Of a stretch of 64,000 nt of DNA, positions 26,811 to 38,481 are shown piece after piece. A program made the translations under genes and the position numbers. The notes below the pieces were generated by a model, which saw only the letters and a list, made by a program, of their open reading frames with translations, was not told the origin of the DNA and ran no database searches. Location of the stretch: contig NZ_CP054840.1 of assembly GCF_013363755.1 (NCBI RefSeq), positions 2,783,501-2,847,500 on the forward strand, read 5' to 3'. Source of the DNA: Comamonas antarctica. Its GTDB lineage: Bacteria > Pseudomonadota > Gammaproteobacteria > Burkholderiales > Burkholderiaceae_C. The first letter of the stretch is position 1; each line of letters starts with the position of its first letter.

Positions 26811-28292
26811 ATGCTCCACGCCCATTCGTTTGCCGCCATCGACCTCGGATCCAACAGCTTCCGGCTCGAGATCGGCCAGTTCTCCCATCACCACTTCCAG
26901 CGCGTGGAATATCTCAAGGAAACCGTGCGCCAGGGCGGCGGCCTCGATGCCGACCGCTACCTCTCCGAGGAAGCCATGCAGCGCGGCTGGGACTGCCTGG
27001 CGCGCTTCGGCGAGCGCCTCGCGGGATTTCCTGCGGGCCATGTGCGTGCGGTCGCGACCCAGACGCTGCGCGAGGCGCGCAACCGCGAGGCCTTCGTGCA
27101 ACGCGGCGCCGAACTGCTCGGCTACCCGATCGAAGTCATTGCCGGCGAGGAGGAGGCCCGGCTGATCTACCGCGGCGTCAGCAGCCTGCTGCCAGCCTCG
27201 GACGAGCGCCGGCTGGTCATCGACATCGGCGGCCGCTCGACCGAACTGGTGCTCGGACGGGCGCAGGAAGCGCAGCAGGCGATGTCGCTGCGATTGGGCA
27301 GCGTGGCATGGTCGCAACGCTACTTTCCCAAGGGCGAACTCAGCCGCAATGCCTTTTCCGTCGCCGCCGTGGCCGCGCGCGCGGTGCTTGACGAGGCGCT
27401 GGACCGGATCCACAGCGGCGACTGGGACACGGTCTATGCTTCATCGGGCACGGCGGCGGCCATTGGCGACATTCTTGCGGCCAGCGGCCGCACGCCGGGC
27501 ATCATCGATGGCGAAGGCCTCGAATGGCTGCATGACAGCCTGGTGCGGGCCCAGACCACCGACCAGATCCGCCTGGCCGGTCTCAAGGAAGACCGGCGCG
27601 CGGTGATTGCCGGCGGCGTCAGCATCATGCAGGCGCTGTTCGATCTGCTGCAGCTGCGTTCGCTGCATGTCGCCGAAGGCGCGCTGCGCCAGGGCGTGCT
27701 GCACACCCTGGTCGAACAGGACCCGCTGTGCACCGACCTGCGCAGCGCGGCCGTGCAGGGCCTGATGCAGAAATACAGTGTCGATGCCGAACAGGCCCAG
27801 CGCGTCGCGGGTGTGGCCCGCAACCTGCTCGAGCAGCTGGCGCCGCAGACCTCCGCCGAACACCATGAGACGCTGCGCCACGCGGCGCTGCTGCACGAGA
27901 TCGGCAGCCTCATCGCGCACAGCAACTACCACCGCCATGGCGCGTACGTGCTGCAGAACACTTCGGCTGCGGGCTTCACCCAGGCCGAGCGCGAGTTGCT
28001 GGCGCAACTGGTCTGCGGCCAGCGCGGCAAGCTGCGCAAGCTCGAGCCGGAGATGCTGACCGAGCCGCAGCACGTCTACCCGCTGCTGGCCCTGCGCCTG
28101 GCCGTGCTGCTGTGCCATGCGCGGCGCCCGCCCGAGCTGGCCAGCCTGCGCATCGAGGCCGACGGTCCGCGCTTTCGCTTCAGCGCCGGCAACGACTGGT
28201 CGCAGACCTATCCGCAGTCGGCCTTCCTGCTGCAGGAAGAACAGCAGGCCTGGCTCAAGACCCACTGGCAGCTGGACTTGAACCTGGAATGA
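26811..28292 (+). CDS. ppx: Exopolyphosphatase (Ppx/GppA family, long form)
   Basis: Releases phosphate from the ends of polyphosphate chains. The 493-residue protein begins MLHAHSFAAIDLGSNSFRLEI, the phosphate-1 loop of the actin-like ATPase fold. VIDIGGRSTELVLG is the phosphate-2 loop and EEARLIYRGV is also typical. The C-terminal ~180 residues form the HD-like helical domain (RHAALLHEIGSLIAHSNYHRHG). It is divergent from pstS and convergent with ppk across a shared terminator. A guanosine pentaphosphatase role cannot be excluded from sequence. Confidence 0.92.
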   Translation: MLHAHSFAAIDLGSNSFRLEIGQFSHHHFQRVEYLKETVRQGGGLDADRYLSEEAMQRGWDCLARFGERLAGFPAGHVRAVATQTLREARNREAFVQRGAELLGYPIEVIAGEEEARLIYRGVSSLLPASDERRLVIDIGGRSTELVLGRAQEAQQAMSLRLGSVAWSQRYFPKGELSRNAFSVAAVAARAVLDEALDRIHSGDWDTVYASSGTAAAIGDILAASGRTPGIIDGEGLEWLHDSLVRAQTTDQIRLAGLKEDRRAVIAGGVSIMQALFDLLQLRSLHVAEGALRQGVLHTLVEQDPLCTDLRSAAVQGLMQKYSVDAEQAQRVAGVARNLLEQLAPQTSAEHHETLRHAALLHEIGSLIAHSNYHRHGAYVLQNTSAAGFTQAERELLAQLVCGQRGKLRKLEPEMLTEPQHVYPLLALRLAVLLCHARRPPELASLRIEADGPRFRFSAGNDWSQTYPQSAFLLQEEQQAWLKTHWQLDLNLE

Positions 28293-28294
28293 AA

Positions 28295-28330
28295 AAATCC
28301 CCTGGGCCGCTTGCACCGCCCAGGGGATTT
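28295..28330. terminator. Bidirectional terminator between ppx and ppk
   Basis: A 12-bp stem AAATCCCCTGGG/CCCAGGGGATTT with a 12-base loop. The minus strand continues into a run of six T and suits ppk; the plus strand tail is weaker. Confidence 0.85.
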
Positions 28331-28332
28331 GT

Positions 28333-30504
28333 TCAGCACGGCAGCATCGGCGGCCCGTAGCGGCCCATCAGCGCGTTCTGCGCGCCGTTGCCATCGAAGG
28401 GCCGCGGGGCGCGCGTGTAGCGGCCGTCCGGCCCCAGCGTCCAGGCGTCGCGGTCGTCGTGCAGATAGGCCACCAGGCATTCGTCGATGATCTGCTGGCG
28501 CAGCGCTGGGTCGCGCACGGGCCAGGCGAGTTCGATGCGGCGCATCATGTTGCGGTTCATCCAGTCGGCGCTCGACAGGAACAGCTGCTCCTTCTCGCCC
28601 TGGCGGAAATAAAACACCCGGGTGTGCTCGAGAAAACGGCCAATGACCGAGCGTACGCGGATGTTGTCGGTCAGCCCCGGGCGCTGCGGCGCCAGCATGC
28701 AGGCGCCGCGCACGATCAGGTCGATCTGCACGCCCTTCTGACCGGCGGCGATCAGCGCATGGATCAGCGCTTCATCGGTCAACGCATTCATCTTCGCCAC
28801 GATGCGCGCGGGCTGGCCCTTGGCCGCGGCCTCGCCGGTCTGGGCAATGAAGGCCAGCATCGCGCTGTGCAGATGGAACGGCGCCATGATCAGCCGCTGC
28901 AGCTGTGGCAGGCGGTTGTGGCTGGCGAGGTGGTTGAAGACTTCATCCATGTCGGCCGTCACCGTGGCGTCCGACGTCATGTAGCCCAAATCGGTATAGA
29001 GCCTGGCGCTGCGCAGGTTGTAGTTGCCGGTCGACAGGTGGCCGTAGCGGCGCAGCCGGCGGCCCTCGCGCCGCGTGATCAGCATCATCTTGGCATGGGT
29101 CTTGAGCCCGACCACGCCGTAGACCACCTGCGCGCCGACGCGCTCGAGCGACTCGGCCCAGTTGATGTTGGCCTCCTCGTCGAAGCGCGCCTTGAGCTCG
29201 ACCACGGCCATGACTTCCTTGCCGCGGCGCACGGCCTCGGCCAGCAGGTCCATGAGTTCCGAATCGGAGCCGGTGCGGTAGATGGTCTGCTTGATGACCA
29301 GCACCTGCGGGTCGTTGACGGCCTCGCGCAGCAGCGCCAGCACGCCTTCGAAGCTTTCAAAGGGCTGGTGGATCAGCACGTCGCGCTGGCGCAGCTGCGC
29401 CATCACCGACACGCCGCGCTGCATTTGGCGCGGCCACACCGGTTGCCACGGCGCGAACAGCAGCGAGGCATCGTTGACCAGGTCGACCAACTGCCCCAGG
29501 CGCACCAGATTGACGGGACCGGGCACGCGGAACAGTGCCTGCGGCGGCAGATGGAACTGCGCCAGCAGCAGCTCGGCCAGGAAGGGCGAGCAGCCCGACG
29601 ACACCTCCAGGCGCACCGCCTGGCCGTAATGGCGGTGGTGCAGGCCCTGGCGCAAGGCCATGCGCAGGTTGCCGACATCCTCTTCGTCCACGGCCAGCTC
29701 GGAATGCCGCGTCGCGCGGAACTGCGAGAACTCCACCACTTCGCGCCCCGGAAACAACTCCTTGAGATGGGCCCGCACAATGCTCGACAGGCTCACGAAA
29801 AGCCGCTGTTTGCCCGCGACCTTGGCCGGCATGGGCACCAGGCGCGGCAAGGCGCGCGGCACCTTGACGATGGCCACTTCATTGGTTCGGCCGAATGCAT
29901 CCGGCCCCTTGAGCCGGACGATGAAGTTCAGCGCCTTGTTCGCCACCTGGGGAAACGGGTGCGCGGGATCGAGCCCCAGCGGGATCAGCAGCGGGCGCAC
30001 TTCCGACAGGAAATATTCGCGCACCCAGCGCCGCTGCGCGCCCGAGCGCTCGCCATGCGAGATGATCCGTATGCCCTGGCGCGCGAAAGCCGGCACCAGC
30101 GCCTTGTTGTAGAGCGCGTACTGGCGCGCGACCAGGTCGTGGGCTTGCTCCATCAGGGCCTGGAACGAAGCCGTCGTATAGGCGCCCTGGCCGTCGCCGC
30201 TGAGCTCGGCCGTGATGTGCGGCGCAGCCCGCACCTCGAAGAACTCATCGAGGTTGGATGACACGATGCACAGATAGCGCAGGCGTTCGAGCAGCGGCAC
30301 GTCGTCGCGCACCGCCCAGTCGAGCACGCGGTCGTTGAATGCCAGGATGCTGTGGTCGCGGTCCAGCAGCACCCCGGCCGCAGCGCTGTCGGCCGCAGCC
30401 TCCACCGCTTCCTCGCAGTTGTCCTCCACCGGTTCCAGCGCCTGTGCCGGGTCGGCAATCGCGCCCTGCAGCTCGGTGGAAACAGACGTGTTCAGTTCAG
30501 CCAT
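28333..30504 (-). CDS. ppk: Polyphosphate kinase 1
   Basis: Polymerises the gamma-phosphate of ATP into polyphosphate. The core begins at LLDRDHSILAFNDRVLDWA, and the phosphorylated His lies in GLKTHAKMMLI, with a second key His near FLEHTRVFYF. SSADWMNRNMMRRIE is a family signature. With the ATG at 30504 (preceded by GAGG) it has 723 residues including ~55 poorly conserved N-terminal residues; a GTG at 30558 with AGGA at good spacing gives 741 and is a fair alternative. A Pho box lies upstream. The neighbouring ppx and gppA-like genes degrade the product. Confidence 0.95.
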   Translation of the reverse strand: MAELNTSVSTELQGAIADPAQALEPVEDNCEEAVEAAADSAAAGVLLDRDHSILAFNDRVLDWAVRDDVPLLERLRYLCIVSSNLDEFFEVRAAPHITAELSGDGQGAYTTASFQALMEQAHDLVARQYALYNKALVPAFARQGIRIISHGERSGAQRRWVREYFLSEVRPLLIPLGLDPAHPFPQVANKALNFIVRLKGPDAFGRTNEVAIVKVPRALPRLVPMPAKVAGKQRLFVSLSSIVRAHLKELFPGREVVEFSQFRATRHSELAVDEEDVGNLRMALRQGLHHRHYGQAVRLEVSSGCSPFLAELLLAQFHLPPQALFRVPGPVNLVRLGQLVDLVNDASLLFAPWQPVWPRQMQRGVSVMAQLRQRDVLIHQPFESFEGVLALLREAVNDPQVLVIKQTIYRTGSDSELMDLLAEAVRRGKEVMAVVELKARFDEEANINWAESLERVGAQVVYGVVGLKTHAKMMLITRREGRRLRRYGHLSTGNYNLRSARLYTDLGYMTSDATVTADMDEVFNHLASHNRLPQLQRLIMAPFHLHSAMLAFIAQTGEAAAKGQPARIVAKMNALTDEALIHALIAAGQKGVQIDLIVRGACMLAPQRPGLTDNIRVRSVIGRFLEHTRVFYFRQGEKEQLFLSSADWMNRNMMRRIELAWPVRDPALRQQIIDECLVAYLHDDRDAWTLGPDGRYTRAPRPFDGNGAQNALMGRYGPPMLPC

Positions 30505-30596
30505 GCCGGCCTCGTCAGGAACCGCGCGCTCGGGCTGGGTAGAGGTCAAAGTAGTCACAAACAATCCTACAACGTGCAAAAGACGTGGCGCGGCAC

Positions 30597-30630
30597 AGTA
30601 TCGACCGCGTTTATGTCAGCGCGATGACAC
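30597..30630 (-). promoter_or_regulatory. Pho box and -10 element upstream of ppk
   Basis: On the minus strand GTGTCAT-CGCG-CTGACAT (30630-30613) gives two direct half-sites, each 6/7 to CTGTCAT, with 4-bp spacing. GATACT (30602-30597) follows after exactly 10 bases as a 4/6 -10 box. The geometry equals that of the pstS promoter here. Both possible ppk starts lie downstream. Confidence 0.75.
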
Positions 30631-30742
30631 TGACATTCGCTGCGGCGGCCAGGCGACTTGCTCCCGCAGCTGGCATGCGGCCGGCGTGCAACCAGGGTAA
30701 GGTGCTAAGCTGCGCGCTTTTTGACCTTTTCCCTCCTCTTCC

Positions 30743-31684
30743 ATGCACGATACCAGCCTGTTTGCCGCCATCGACATAGGCTCCAATAGCTGCCTGCTGG
30801 AAATGGGGCATTTCGTCGGCGACCGGCTGGTGTCACAAACCTGTCGCAAGGAGACCATCCGCCTGGGCGGCTCGCTCGAAGCGAGCGGACGGCTCAGCCG
30901 CGACGCGATGGAGCGGGGATGGGCCTGCCTGGAGCGGTTCGCGCCGCTGATTGCCGGGCTGCCACGCGAACGCGTGCGCGCCGTCGCGACACAGACCCTG
31001 CGTGAAGCCACCAACCGCGCGGAGTTCCTCGAGCGCGGCAGCGCCCTGCTGGGCGCACCCATCGAAGTCATCGATGGTGAGGAAGAGGCGCGTCTGATCT
31101 ACCAGGGCGTGGCGCGGCTGCTGCCGCCATCGCCGCGCCGGCGCCTGGTCATCGACATCGGCGGGCGTTCCACCGAACTGTGCCTGGGCCAGGGCTTCAC
31201 CGCGCAGCGCACGCGCTCGGTGGAGATCGGCAGCGTGGCCTGGTCGCTGCGCCATTTTGCCGATGGCGGCCTGCGGCCGGACCAGTTCCTCGCGGCACAG
31301 GCCAGCGCACGCGCGCTGCTGCAACCGCTGGCGCAGGAGTTTGCGCCGGCGCACTGGGAACAGGCCTATGGCGCATCAGGCACGGCGGGTGCCATCAGCC
31401 GGGTACTGTCGGCCCAGACGCAGGCACCGCAGCGCCATCCCCACGGCCTGATCACGCGCCAGGGACTGGACTGGCTGCTGGCCCGGCTGCAGGACTGCGG
31501 CCACAGCAGCCAGGTGCACCTCGCCGGCCTGCGCGAGGAATTGCGTCCGGTGATCGGCGGCGGCGTGAGCGTGATGCAGGCCGTGTTCCAGCTCTTCGGC
31601 ATCGAGGAGATGCGCGTGACCCAGGGTTCGCTGCGCCATGGACTGCTCTACAGCCTGCATACCGCGGCAAGTGCAGTGCCCTAG
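30743..31684 (+). CDS. Short Ppx/GppA phosphatase-family protein
   Basis: A 313-residue protein with only the actin-like ATPase half of the family. The loops FAAIDIGSNSCLLEMGHF and VIDIGGRSTELCLGQG, plus EEEARLIYQGVARLL, match the 493-aa Ppx at 26811 closely, but the C-terminal HD-like domain is absent. It ends naturally after HGLLYSL. Short forms may act on polyphosphate or on pppGpp; the sequence does not decide. It is divergent from ppk, whose Pho box lies in the shared 238-base gap. Confidence 0.88.
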   Translation: MHDTSLFAAIDIGSNSCLLEMGHFVGDRLVSQTCRKETIRLGGSLEASGRLSRDAMERGWACLERFAPLIAGLPRERVRAVATQTLREATNRAEFLERGSALLGAPIEVIDGEEEARLIYQGVARLLPPSPRRRLVIDIGGRSTELCLGQGFTAQRTRSVEIGSVAWSLRHFADGGLRPDQFLAAQASARALLQPLAQEFAPAHWEQAYGASGTAGAISRVLSAQTQAPQRHPHGLITRQGLDWLLARLQDCGHSSQVHLAGLREELRPVIGGGVSVMQAVFQLFGIEEMRVTQGSLRHGLLYSLHTAASAVP

Positions 31685-31833
31685 ACCTCGGCAGGCGCTA
31701 ATCACGCCTGCTCCGGGGTGCCATGCGGGGGTGTAAAAGAAGTATCAAATGCTACACTTCATAACATCCTTCTGCCCTGCAGCGCACCAGAATTTGCCGC
31801 TCCGGGCCTACCTCTTCGCTAGAGCGATTTTCC

Positions 31834-34059
31834 GTGCACTCCTCCAATACCGTCTCGCTTGACGCAATTGAGCGCATCCTGCGCGAGCAGCACAGCCTCC
31901 TGGGCAGCACCGGCTTGGGCATTGCCTTCGTGCGGCAGCAGGAAATCGTGAGCTGCAATGACCGCTGCGCCGAGATCTTCGGCCATGGCGCGGCGCACGA
32001 GATGCTCGGGCGCCACGGGGCATCGCTGCATCCCGACGAGAAAACCTTCCGCCGCCTGCGCCGAAGGGCGCGGCTGCACATGGCCCAGGGACTCACCTTC
32101 CGCACCGAATCCCAGTTGCGCCGCCACGACGGCGCACTCTTCTGGGGCGGTATCACAGGCCGGTTGATCAACCCCGCCGCTCCCGGCGAAGGGTCGATCT
32201 GGACCCTTGACGACATCGACGAGCAGCGCCAGGCCCAGGCCCTGCTCAGCACGGCGCTGCGCGAAAAGCAACTGCTGTTCGACCACGCCAGCGTCGGCAT
32301 CATCTTCATGCGCCGCGGCCACCTCACGCGCTGCAACGGCCATTTCGAGACCATGCTCGGCTACGGACCGGGCGAGCTGATCGGCACCAGCGCACGCGAC
32401 TGGTTTGCCAGCACTGCCGAATGGGAGCGGATCGAGGAGAACTTCACGCGCCAGCTCGCCGTGGGCCTGAGCTCCGAAGGCGAGATGATGCTGTCCCGCA
32501 AGGACGGCGGCACGGTGATCTGCGAAGTGCGCTGCAAGCTGATCGACGCCAATGATCCGGACCAGGGCACGATCTGGATCACGGTCGACATCACCGAGCG
32601 CACCCAGGCGCAGGCGGCGCTGGCCAAGGTGCATGAGCAGCTCGAGCAGCAGGTGCGCGACCGCACGCGCGAACTCAGCGCCACCGTCGAAGACCTGCAC
32701 CGCGAGATGGCCGACCGCAAGCGCGACCAGGACCGCATCTACTGGCTTGCCCACTACGATCCGTTGACCGGCCTGCCCAACCGCACGCTGCTGGCCGACC
32801 GCAGCACGCAGGCCATCCAGCTGGCGCGTGACAACGGCACGCCGCTGGCCGCGATCTTCCTCGATCTCGACCACTTCAAGCATGTCAACGACTCGCTGGG
32901 CCATCGCGTCGGCGACACCCTGCTGGTGCAGATCGCCAAGCGGCTGCGCTCGGTGGTGCGCGAGAAGGATACGGTGTCGCGCATCGGCGGCGACGAATTC
33001 GTGCTGCTGCTGCCCGGCGCCAATGCGCATGGCGCGGCGCGCGTGGCCGACAAGCTGCTCGAAGCCTCGCGCCAGCCCTACCAGATCGACCACCATGAGC
33101 TGACCATGGCGCCCTCGATGGGCATTGCGCTGTACCCCCAGGACGGCATGGATTTCGACACGCTGACGCAGTCGGCCGATGTCGCGATGTACCACGCCAA
33201 GCTCGACGGCCGCAACACCTTCCGCTTCTTCACGCCGGAGATGCGCGCCCAGTCGCTGCGCGCCCTGCAGCTCGAGAACGCGCTGCGCCGCGCGCTCGAG
33301 CGCGATGAGCTGCAGCTGCACTACCAGCCCCAGGTGCGCATCCGCACCGGCCGCGTGCACAGCGTCGAGGCGCTGCTGCGCTGGAACCATCCCAAGCTCG
33401 GGCCGATCTCGCCCGCCGAGTTCATTCCCGTGGCCGAGGACACGGGCCAGATCCTGCAGATCGGCGAGTGGGTGCTGCGCAACGCCGTGCGCCAGCTCAA
33501 GGCCTGGCGCCTTGCCGGCCTCACCGAGCTCAAGGTCGCGGTCAACCTCTCGGCGATCCAGTTCCACCAGCCGCAGCTGCCCGACCTGGTGAGCCAGATC
33601 CTGCATGCCGCAGCGGTGCCACCCGATGCGCTGGAACTGGAGCTGACCGAGGGCGTCGCGGTCAACGATCCGCGCACCGCCACCGAAACCATGGACCAGC
33701 TGCGTTCGCGCGGCGTGCGCTTGTCGATCGACGACTTCGGCACCGGCTACTCGTCGCTGAGCCAGCTCAAGCGTTTCCAGATCTACAAGCTCAAGATCGA
33801 CCAGTCGTTCGTGCAGGATCTCGACCACGACGGCAACGACCGCGCGATCGTCAGCGCCATCATCCGCATGGCCCAGGCGCTGGGCATGCAGACCACGGCC
33901 GAGGGCGTCGAGACCGAGGCCCAGCTGCAGTTCCTGCGCGACATGGGCTGCGACGAAGCCCAGGGCTATTACTTCAGCCGGCCGCTGCCGCCGGGCGACG
34001 ACCTGCTGCAGTTCCTGCGCAGCCGGCAGGCGCCGGCCTTTTCCTCCTCCAGGCGCTGA
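31834..34059 (+). CDS. PAS-PAS-GGDEF-EAL cyclic di-GMP signalling protein
   Basis: A 741-residue cytoplasmic protein. Two PAS domains (about 20-140 and 145-265) precede a short coiled coil (KVHEQLEQQVRDRTREL). The GGDEF domain has an intact active site (RIGGDEFVLLLPG) with an RxxD I-site (REKD). The EAL domain is also complete: VEALLRW, the Asn of NLSAIQF, ELTEGV, DDFGTGYSSL, KIDQSFV and AEGVET. Both synthesis and hydrolysis of cyclic di-GMP are therefore possible, chosen by an unknown PAS signal. The start is GTG at 31834. It stands alone, convergent with glmM. Confidence 0.95.
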   Translation: MHSSNTVSLDAIERILREQHSLLGSTGLGIAFVRQQEIVSCNDRCAEIFGHGAAHEMLGRHGASLHPDEKTFRRLRRRARLHMAQGLTFRTESQLRRHDGALFWGGITGRLINPAAPGEGSIWTLDDIDEQRQAQALLSTALREKQLLFDHASVGIIFMRRGHLTRCNGHFETMLGYGPGELIGTSARDWFASTAEWERIEENFTRQLAVGLSSEGEMMLSRKDGGTVICEVRCKLIDANDPDQGTIWITVDITERTQAQAALAKVHEQLEQQVRDRTRELSATVEDLHREMADRKRDQDRIYWLAHYDPLTGLPNRTLLADRSTQAIQLARDNGTPLAAIFLDLDHFKHVNDSLGHRVGDTLLVQIAKRLRSVVREKDTVSRIGGDEFVLLLPGANAHGAARVADKLLEASRQPYQIDHHELTMAPSMGIALYPQDGMDFDTLTQSADVAMYHAKLDGRNTFRFFTPEMRAQSLRALQLENALRRALERDELQLHYQPQVRIRTGRVHSVEALLRWNHPKLGPISPAEFIPVAEDTGQILQIGEWVLRNAVRQLKAWRLAGLTELKVAVNLSAIQFHQPQLPDLVSQILHAAAVPPDALELELTEGVAVNDPRTATETMDQLRSRGVRLSIDDFGTGYSSLSQLKRFQIYKLKIDQSFVQDLDHDGNDRAIVSAIIRMAQALGMQTTAEGVETEAQLQFLRDMGCDEAQGYYFSRPLPPGDDLLQFLRSRQAPAFSSSRR

Positions 34060-34077
34060 GCCCAGGAGCCTGCGGGC

Positions 34078-35412
34078 TCAGCCAGCGCTGGCGGCGTCCG
34101 CGAGGCGCTGCGCGCAGCGTGTGGCCTGCTGCGCATCGCGCGCTTCCACCATCACGCGCAGCAGCGGCTCGGTGCCGCTGGCGCGGATCAGCACCCGGCC
34201 GCTGTCGCCCAGTTCGGCCTGCACGGCCGCCAGCGTCTGCTCGAGCTGCGCGTTGCTCTTCCAGTCCTGGCCGGGAGCAAGGCGCACGTTGATCAGCTCC
34301 TGGGGATAGAGCGGCACGGCTTCGAGCCACTGGGCCAGCGTCTTGCCGCCGCGCACGCAGGCCTGCAGCACCTGCAAGGCGCTGACCAGGCCGTCGCCCG
34401 TGGTGTGGCGGTCCAGCGCCAGCAGGTGGCCCGAGCCCTCGCCGCCCAGCAGCCAGCCATGGCGCGCGAGTTCCTCGAGCACATAGCGGTCACCGACCTT
34501 GGCGCGCACGAAGTCCACACCTTGCGCCTTGAGCGCCGACTCGACGGCGAGATTGGTCATCAGCGTGCCAACCACGCCCGGCACGGCTTCGCCGCGTGCC
34601 AGCCGGTCGGCCGCAAGCAGATACAGCAGCTCGTCGCCGTTGTAGAGCCGCCCGGCGCCATCGACCATCAACAGCCGGTCGGCGTCGCCATCGAGCGCAA
34701 TGCCATAGTGCGCGCCCTGCGCCGCGACCGCGCGCACCAGCGCTTCGGGATGGGTCGCACCCACGCCGTCGTTGATGTTGAGTCCGTTGGGCGCGCACCC
34801 CATGGCCACGACCTCGGCGCCCAGTTCATGGAACACCTTGGGTGCGATCTGATAGGCCGCGCCATGGGCCGCATCGACGACGATCTTCAGGCCCTTGAGC
34901 GTGAGCTCCTGGCCGAAGGTGCTCTTGCAGAACTCGATGTAGCGGCCTGCGGCATCATCGAGGCGCCGCGCCTTGCCCAGCGACGCCGAATCGACCCATA
35001 CCGGGTCTTCGGCCAGCGCCTTCTCAACCTCTTCCTCCCAGCTGTCGGGCAGCTTGCTGCCCTGGGCGCTGAAGAACTTGATGCCGTTGTCGGGATAGGG
35101 ATTGTGGCTGGCGCTGATCACCACGCCCAGGCTGGCGCGCTGCGCACGCGTGAGGTAGGCCACGCCTGGCGTCGGCAAGGGGCCGAGCAGCAGCACATCG
35201 ACGCCGGCCGAATTGAAACCCGATTCGAGCGCGCTTTCCAGCATGTAGCCCGAAATCCGGGTGTCCTTGCCGATCAGCACCAGTGGCCGAGCTTCGGTGC
35301 GGCGCAGCACGCGGCCCACGGCATGTGCCAGGCGCAGCACGAAGTCAGGGGTGATGGGCGAGCGGCCGACGGTGCCACGGATACCGTCGGTGCCGAAATA
35401 TTCACGAGCCAT
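34078..35412 (-). CDS. glmM: Phosphoglucosamine mutase
   Basis: Converts glucosamine-6-phosphate to glucosamine-1-phosphate for peptidoglycan and lipopolysaccharide. The 444-residue protein starts [13 protein letters not shown]. The phosphorylated Ser is residue 102 in [12 protein letters not shown], the metal loop is [11 protein letters not shown] and the C-terminal phosphate-binding loop is [14 protein letters not shown]. The frame stays open far upstream into folP in a shadow frame, which is rejected. It is the last gene of rlmE-ftsH-folP-glmM, the same order as in Escherichia coli. Confidence 0.98.
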   Translation of the reverse strand: MAREYFGTDGIRGTVGRSPITPDFVLRLAHAVGRVLRRTEARPLVLIGKDTRISGYMLESALESGFNSAGVDVLLLGPLPTPGVAYLTRAQRASLGVVISASHNPYPDNGIKFFSAQGSKLPDSWEEEVEKALAEDPVWVDSASLGKARRLDDAAGRYIEFCKSTFGQELTLKGLKIVVDAAHGAAYQIAPKVFHELGAEVVAMGCAPNGLNINDGVGATHPEALVRAVAAQGAHYGIALDGDADRLLMVDGAGRLYNGDELLYLLAADRLARGEAVPGVVGTLMTNLAVESALKAQGVDFVRAKVGDRYVLEELARHGWLLGGEGSGHLLALDRHTTGDGLVSALQVLQACVRGGKTLAQWLEAVPLYPQELINVRLAPGQDWKSNAQLEQTLAAVQAELGDSGRVLIRASGTEPLLRVMVEARDAQQATRCAQRLADAASAG

Positions 35413-35458
35413 TGCAAGCCTTGTTATCAGTCCGTTGTGAGGGAGCGGCCGCGATGTT

Positions 35459-36304
35459 TCAGCCAGCCAAGGCCTGATTGTCGCGCATTGCCTGCCACAC
35501 CTGGAGCGCCGCCACGGTCTCGCGCACATCATGCACGCGCACGATGCGCGCGCCGCGCTCGACCGACAGCAGCGCCGCGGCCACGCTCGGCACCATGCGC
35601 TCGCCCACGGGCAGGCCAGTGACCTGGCCCAGCGAGCCCTTGCGCGACCAGCCGGCCAGCAGCGGGTAGCCCAGGGCCGCCAGCTCCGCCTCGCGCGCCA
35701 GCAGCGCGAAGTTCTGCGCCACGGTCTTGCCAAAGCCCGTGCCCGCATCCAGCACGATGCGCCCGCGTGCCACGCCCAGCGCCTGCAGCCCTTGCGCCGC
35801 GGCCGCGAGAAAGTCGCGCACCTGCGCCACGGCATCGCCTTGCATCTGGTCCTGGTGCATGCTTTGCGGCACGCTGTGCATGTGCATCAGGCACACGCCG
35901 CACTGCGCATGGCCGGCGACCACCTGCGCGGCCCCAGGCTGGCGCAGCGCCCAGATGTCGTTGATGATGTCGGCGCCCAGATCAAGCACCGCCTGCATCA
36001 CCTCGGTCTTGTAAGTGTCGACGGAAACCGGCACCCCCAGCTTCACGGCTTCGCGCACCAGCGGCAGCACGCGCGCCAGTTCTTCCTGCAGCCCCACGGC
36101 CGGGCTGCCCGGGCGCGTCGACTCGCCGCCGATGTCGAGAATGTGCGCGCCGTCCTTGAGCAACTGCTCGCAGTGCGCCAGCGCGGGCGCCAGGCTGTCA
36201 TGCCGGCCGCCATCGGAAAACGAATCCGGGGTGACGTTGACGATGCCCATCACGAGCGGGCGCTCCAGGCCCAACAGGAAGCGGCTGGTCTGCCAATGCT
36301 GCAT
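35459..36304 (-). CDS. folP: Dihydropteroate synthase
   Basis: Joins p-aminobenzoate to dihydropterin pyrophosphate in folate synthesis; the target of sulfonamides. The 281-residue TIM barrel has both signatures: [14 protein letters not shown] near residue 21 and [35 protein letters not shown] and DAGTGFGK also fit. The ATG at 36304 is preferred, with AGAGAG six bases upstream; a GTG at 36310 is in frame. Confidence 0.97.
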   Translation of the reverse strand: MQHWQTSRFLLGLERPLVMGIVNVTPDSFSDGGRHDSLAPALAHCEQLLKDGAHILDIGGESTRPGSPAVGLQEELARVLPLVREAVKLGVPVSVDTYKTEVMQAVLDLGADIINDIWALRQPGAAQVVAGHAQCGVCLMHMHSVPQSMHQDQMQGDAVAQVRDFLAAAAQGLQALGVARGRIVLDAGTGFGKTVAQNFALLAREAELAALGYPLLAGWSRKGSLGQVTGLPVGERMVPSVAAALLSVERGARIVRVHDVRETVAALQVWQAMRDNQALAG

Positions 36305-36333
36305 GTTCACTCTCTTGAAAAAATCTGCCCATG

Positions 36334-36356
36334 AAAAACGGGGCCCGCAGGCCCCG
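36334..36356 (-). terminator. Rho-independent terminator after ftsH
   Basis: On the minus strand a stem CGGGGCC/GGCCCCG with a four-base loop (TGCG) is followed by TTTTT, between the ftsH stop and folP. It may only attenuate, since folP and glmM follow in the same direction. Confidence 0.7.
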
Positions 36357-36379
36357 CTGTATTGATTGCACTGCCGGTT

Positions 36380-38338
<1,959 letters not shown>

Positions 38339-38481
38339 GCGGGGCTCCAGATGGAATGCGGGGAAAGGGTCACGAAATCTTCATGGCCTATTTGGGGACC
38401 ATTTTAGGTGCTTCAAGCGCGACAGCCCATAAATCCCTTGATCTGGCCTTGGGGGCAAGGCCATTTGCGCGGGCCCGGCGG

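Noticed and set aside
35413-35835. Upstream extension of the glmM frame (to 585 residues)
   Set aside because: The extension overlaps folP in another frame and the family start [13 protein letters not shown] is at 35412.
38440-38481. Possible further copy of the 91-bp repeat between rlmE and ftsH
   Set aside because: Only a short GGGCCCGGCGGC-like stretch is shared; too little to call a copy.
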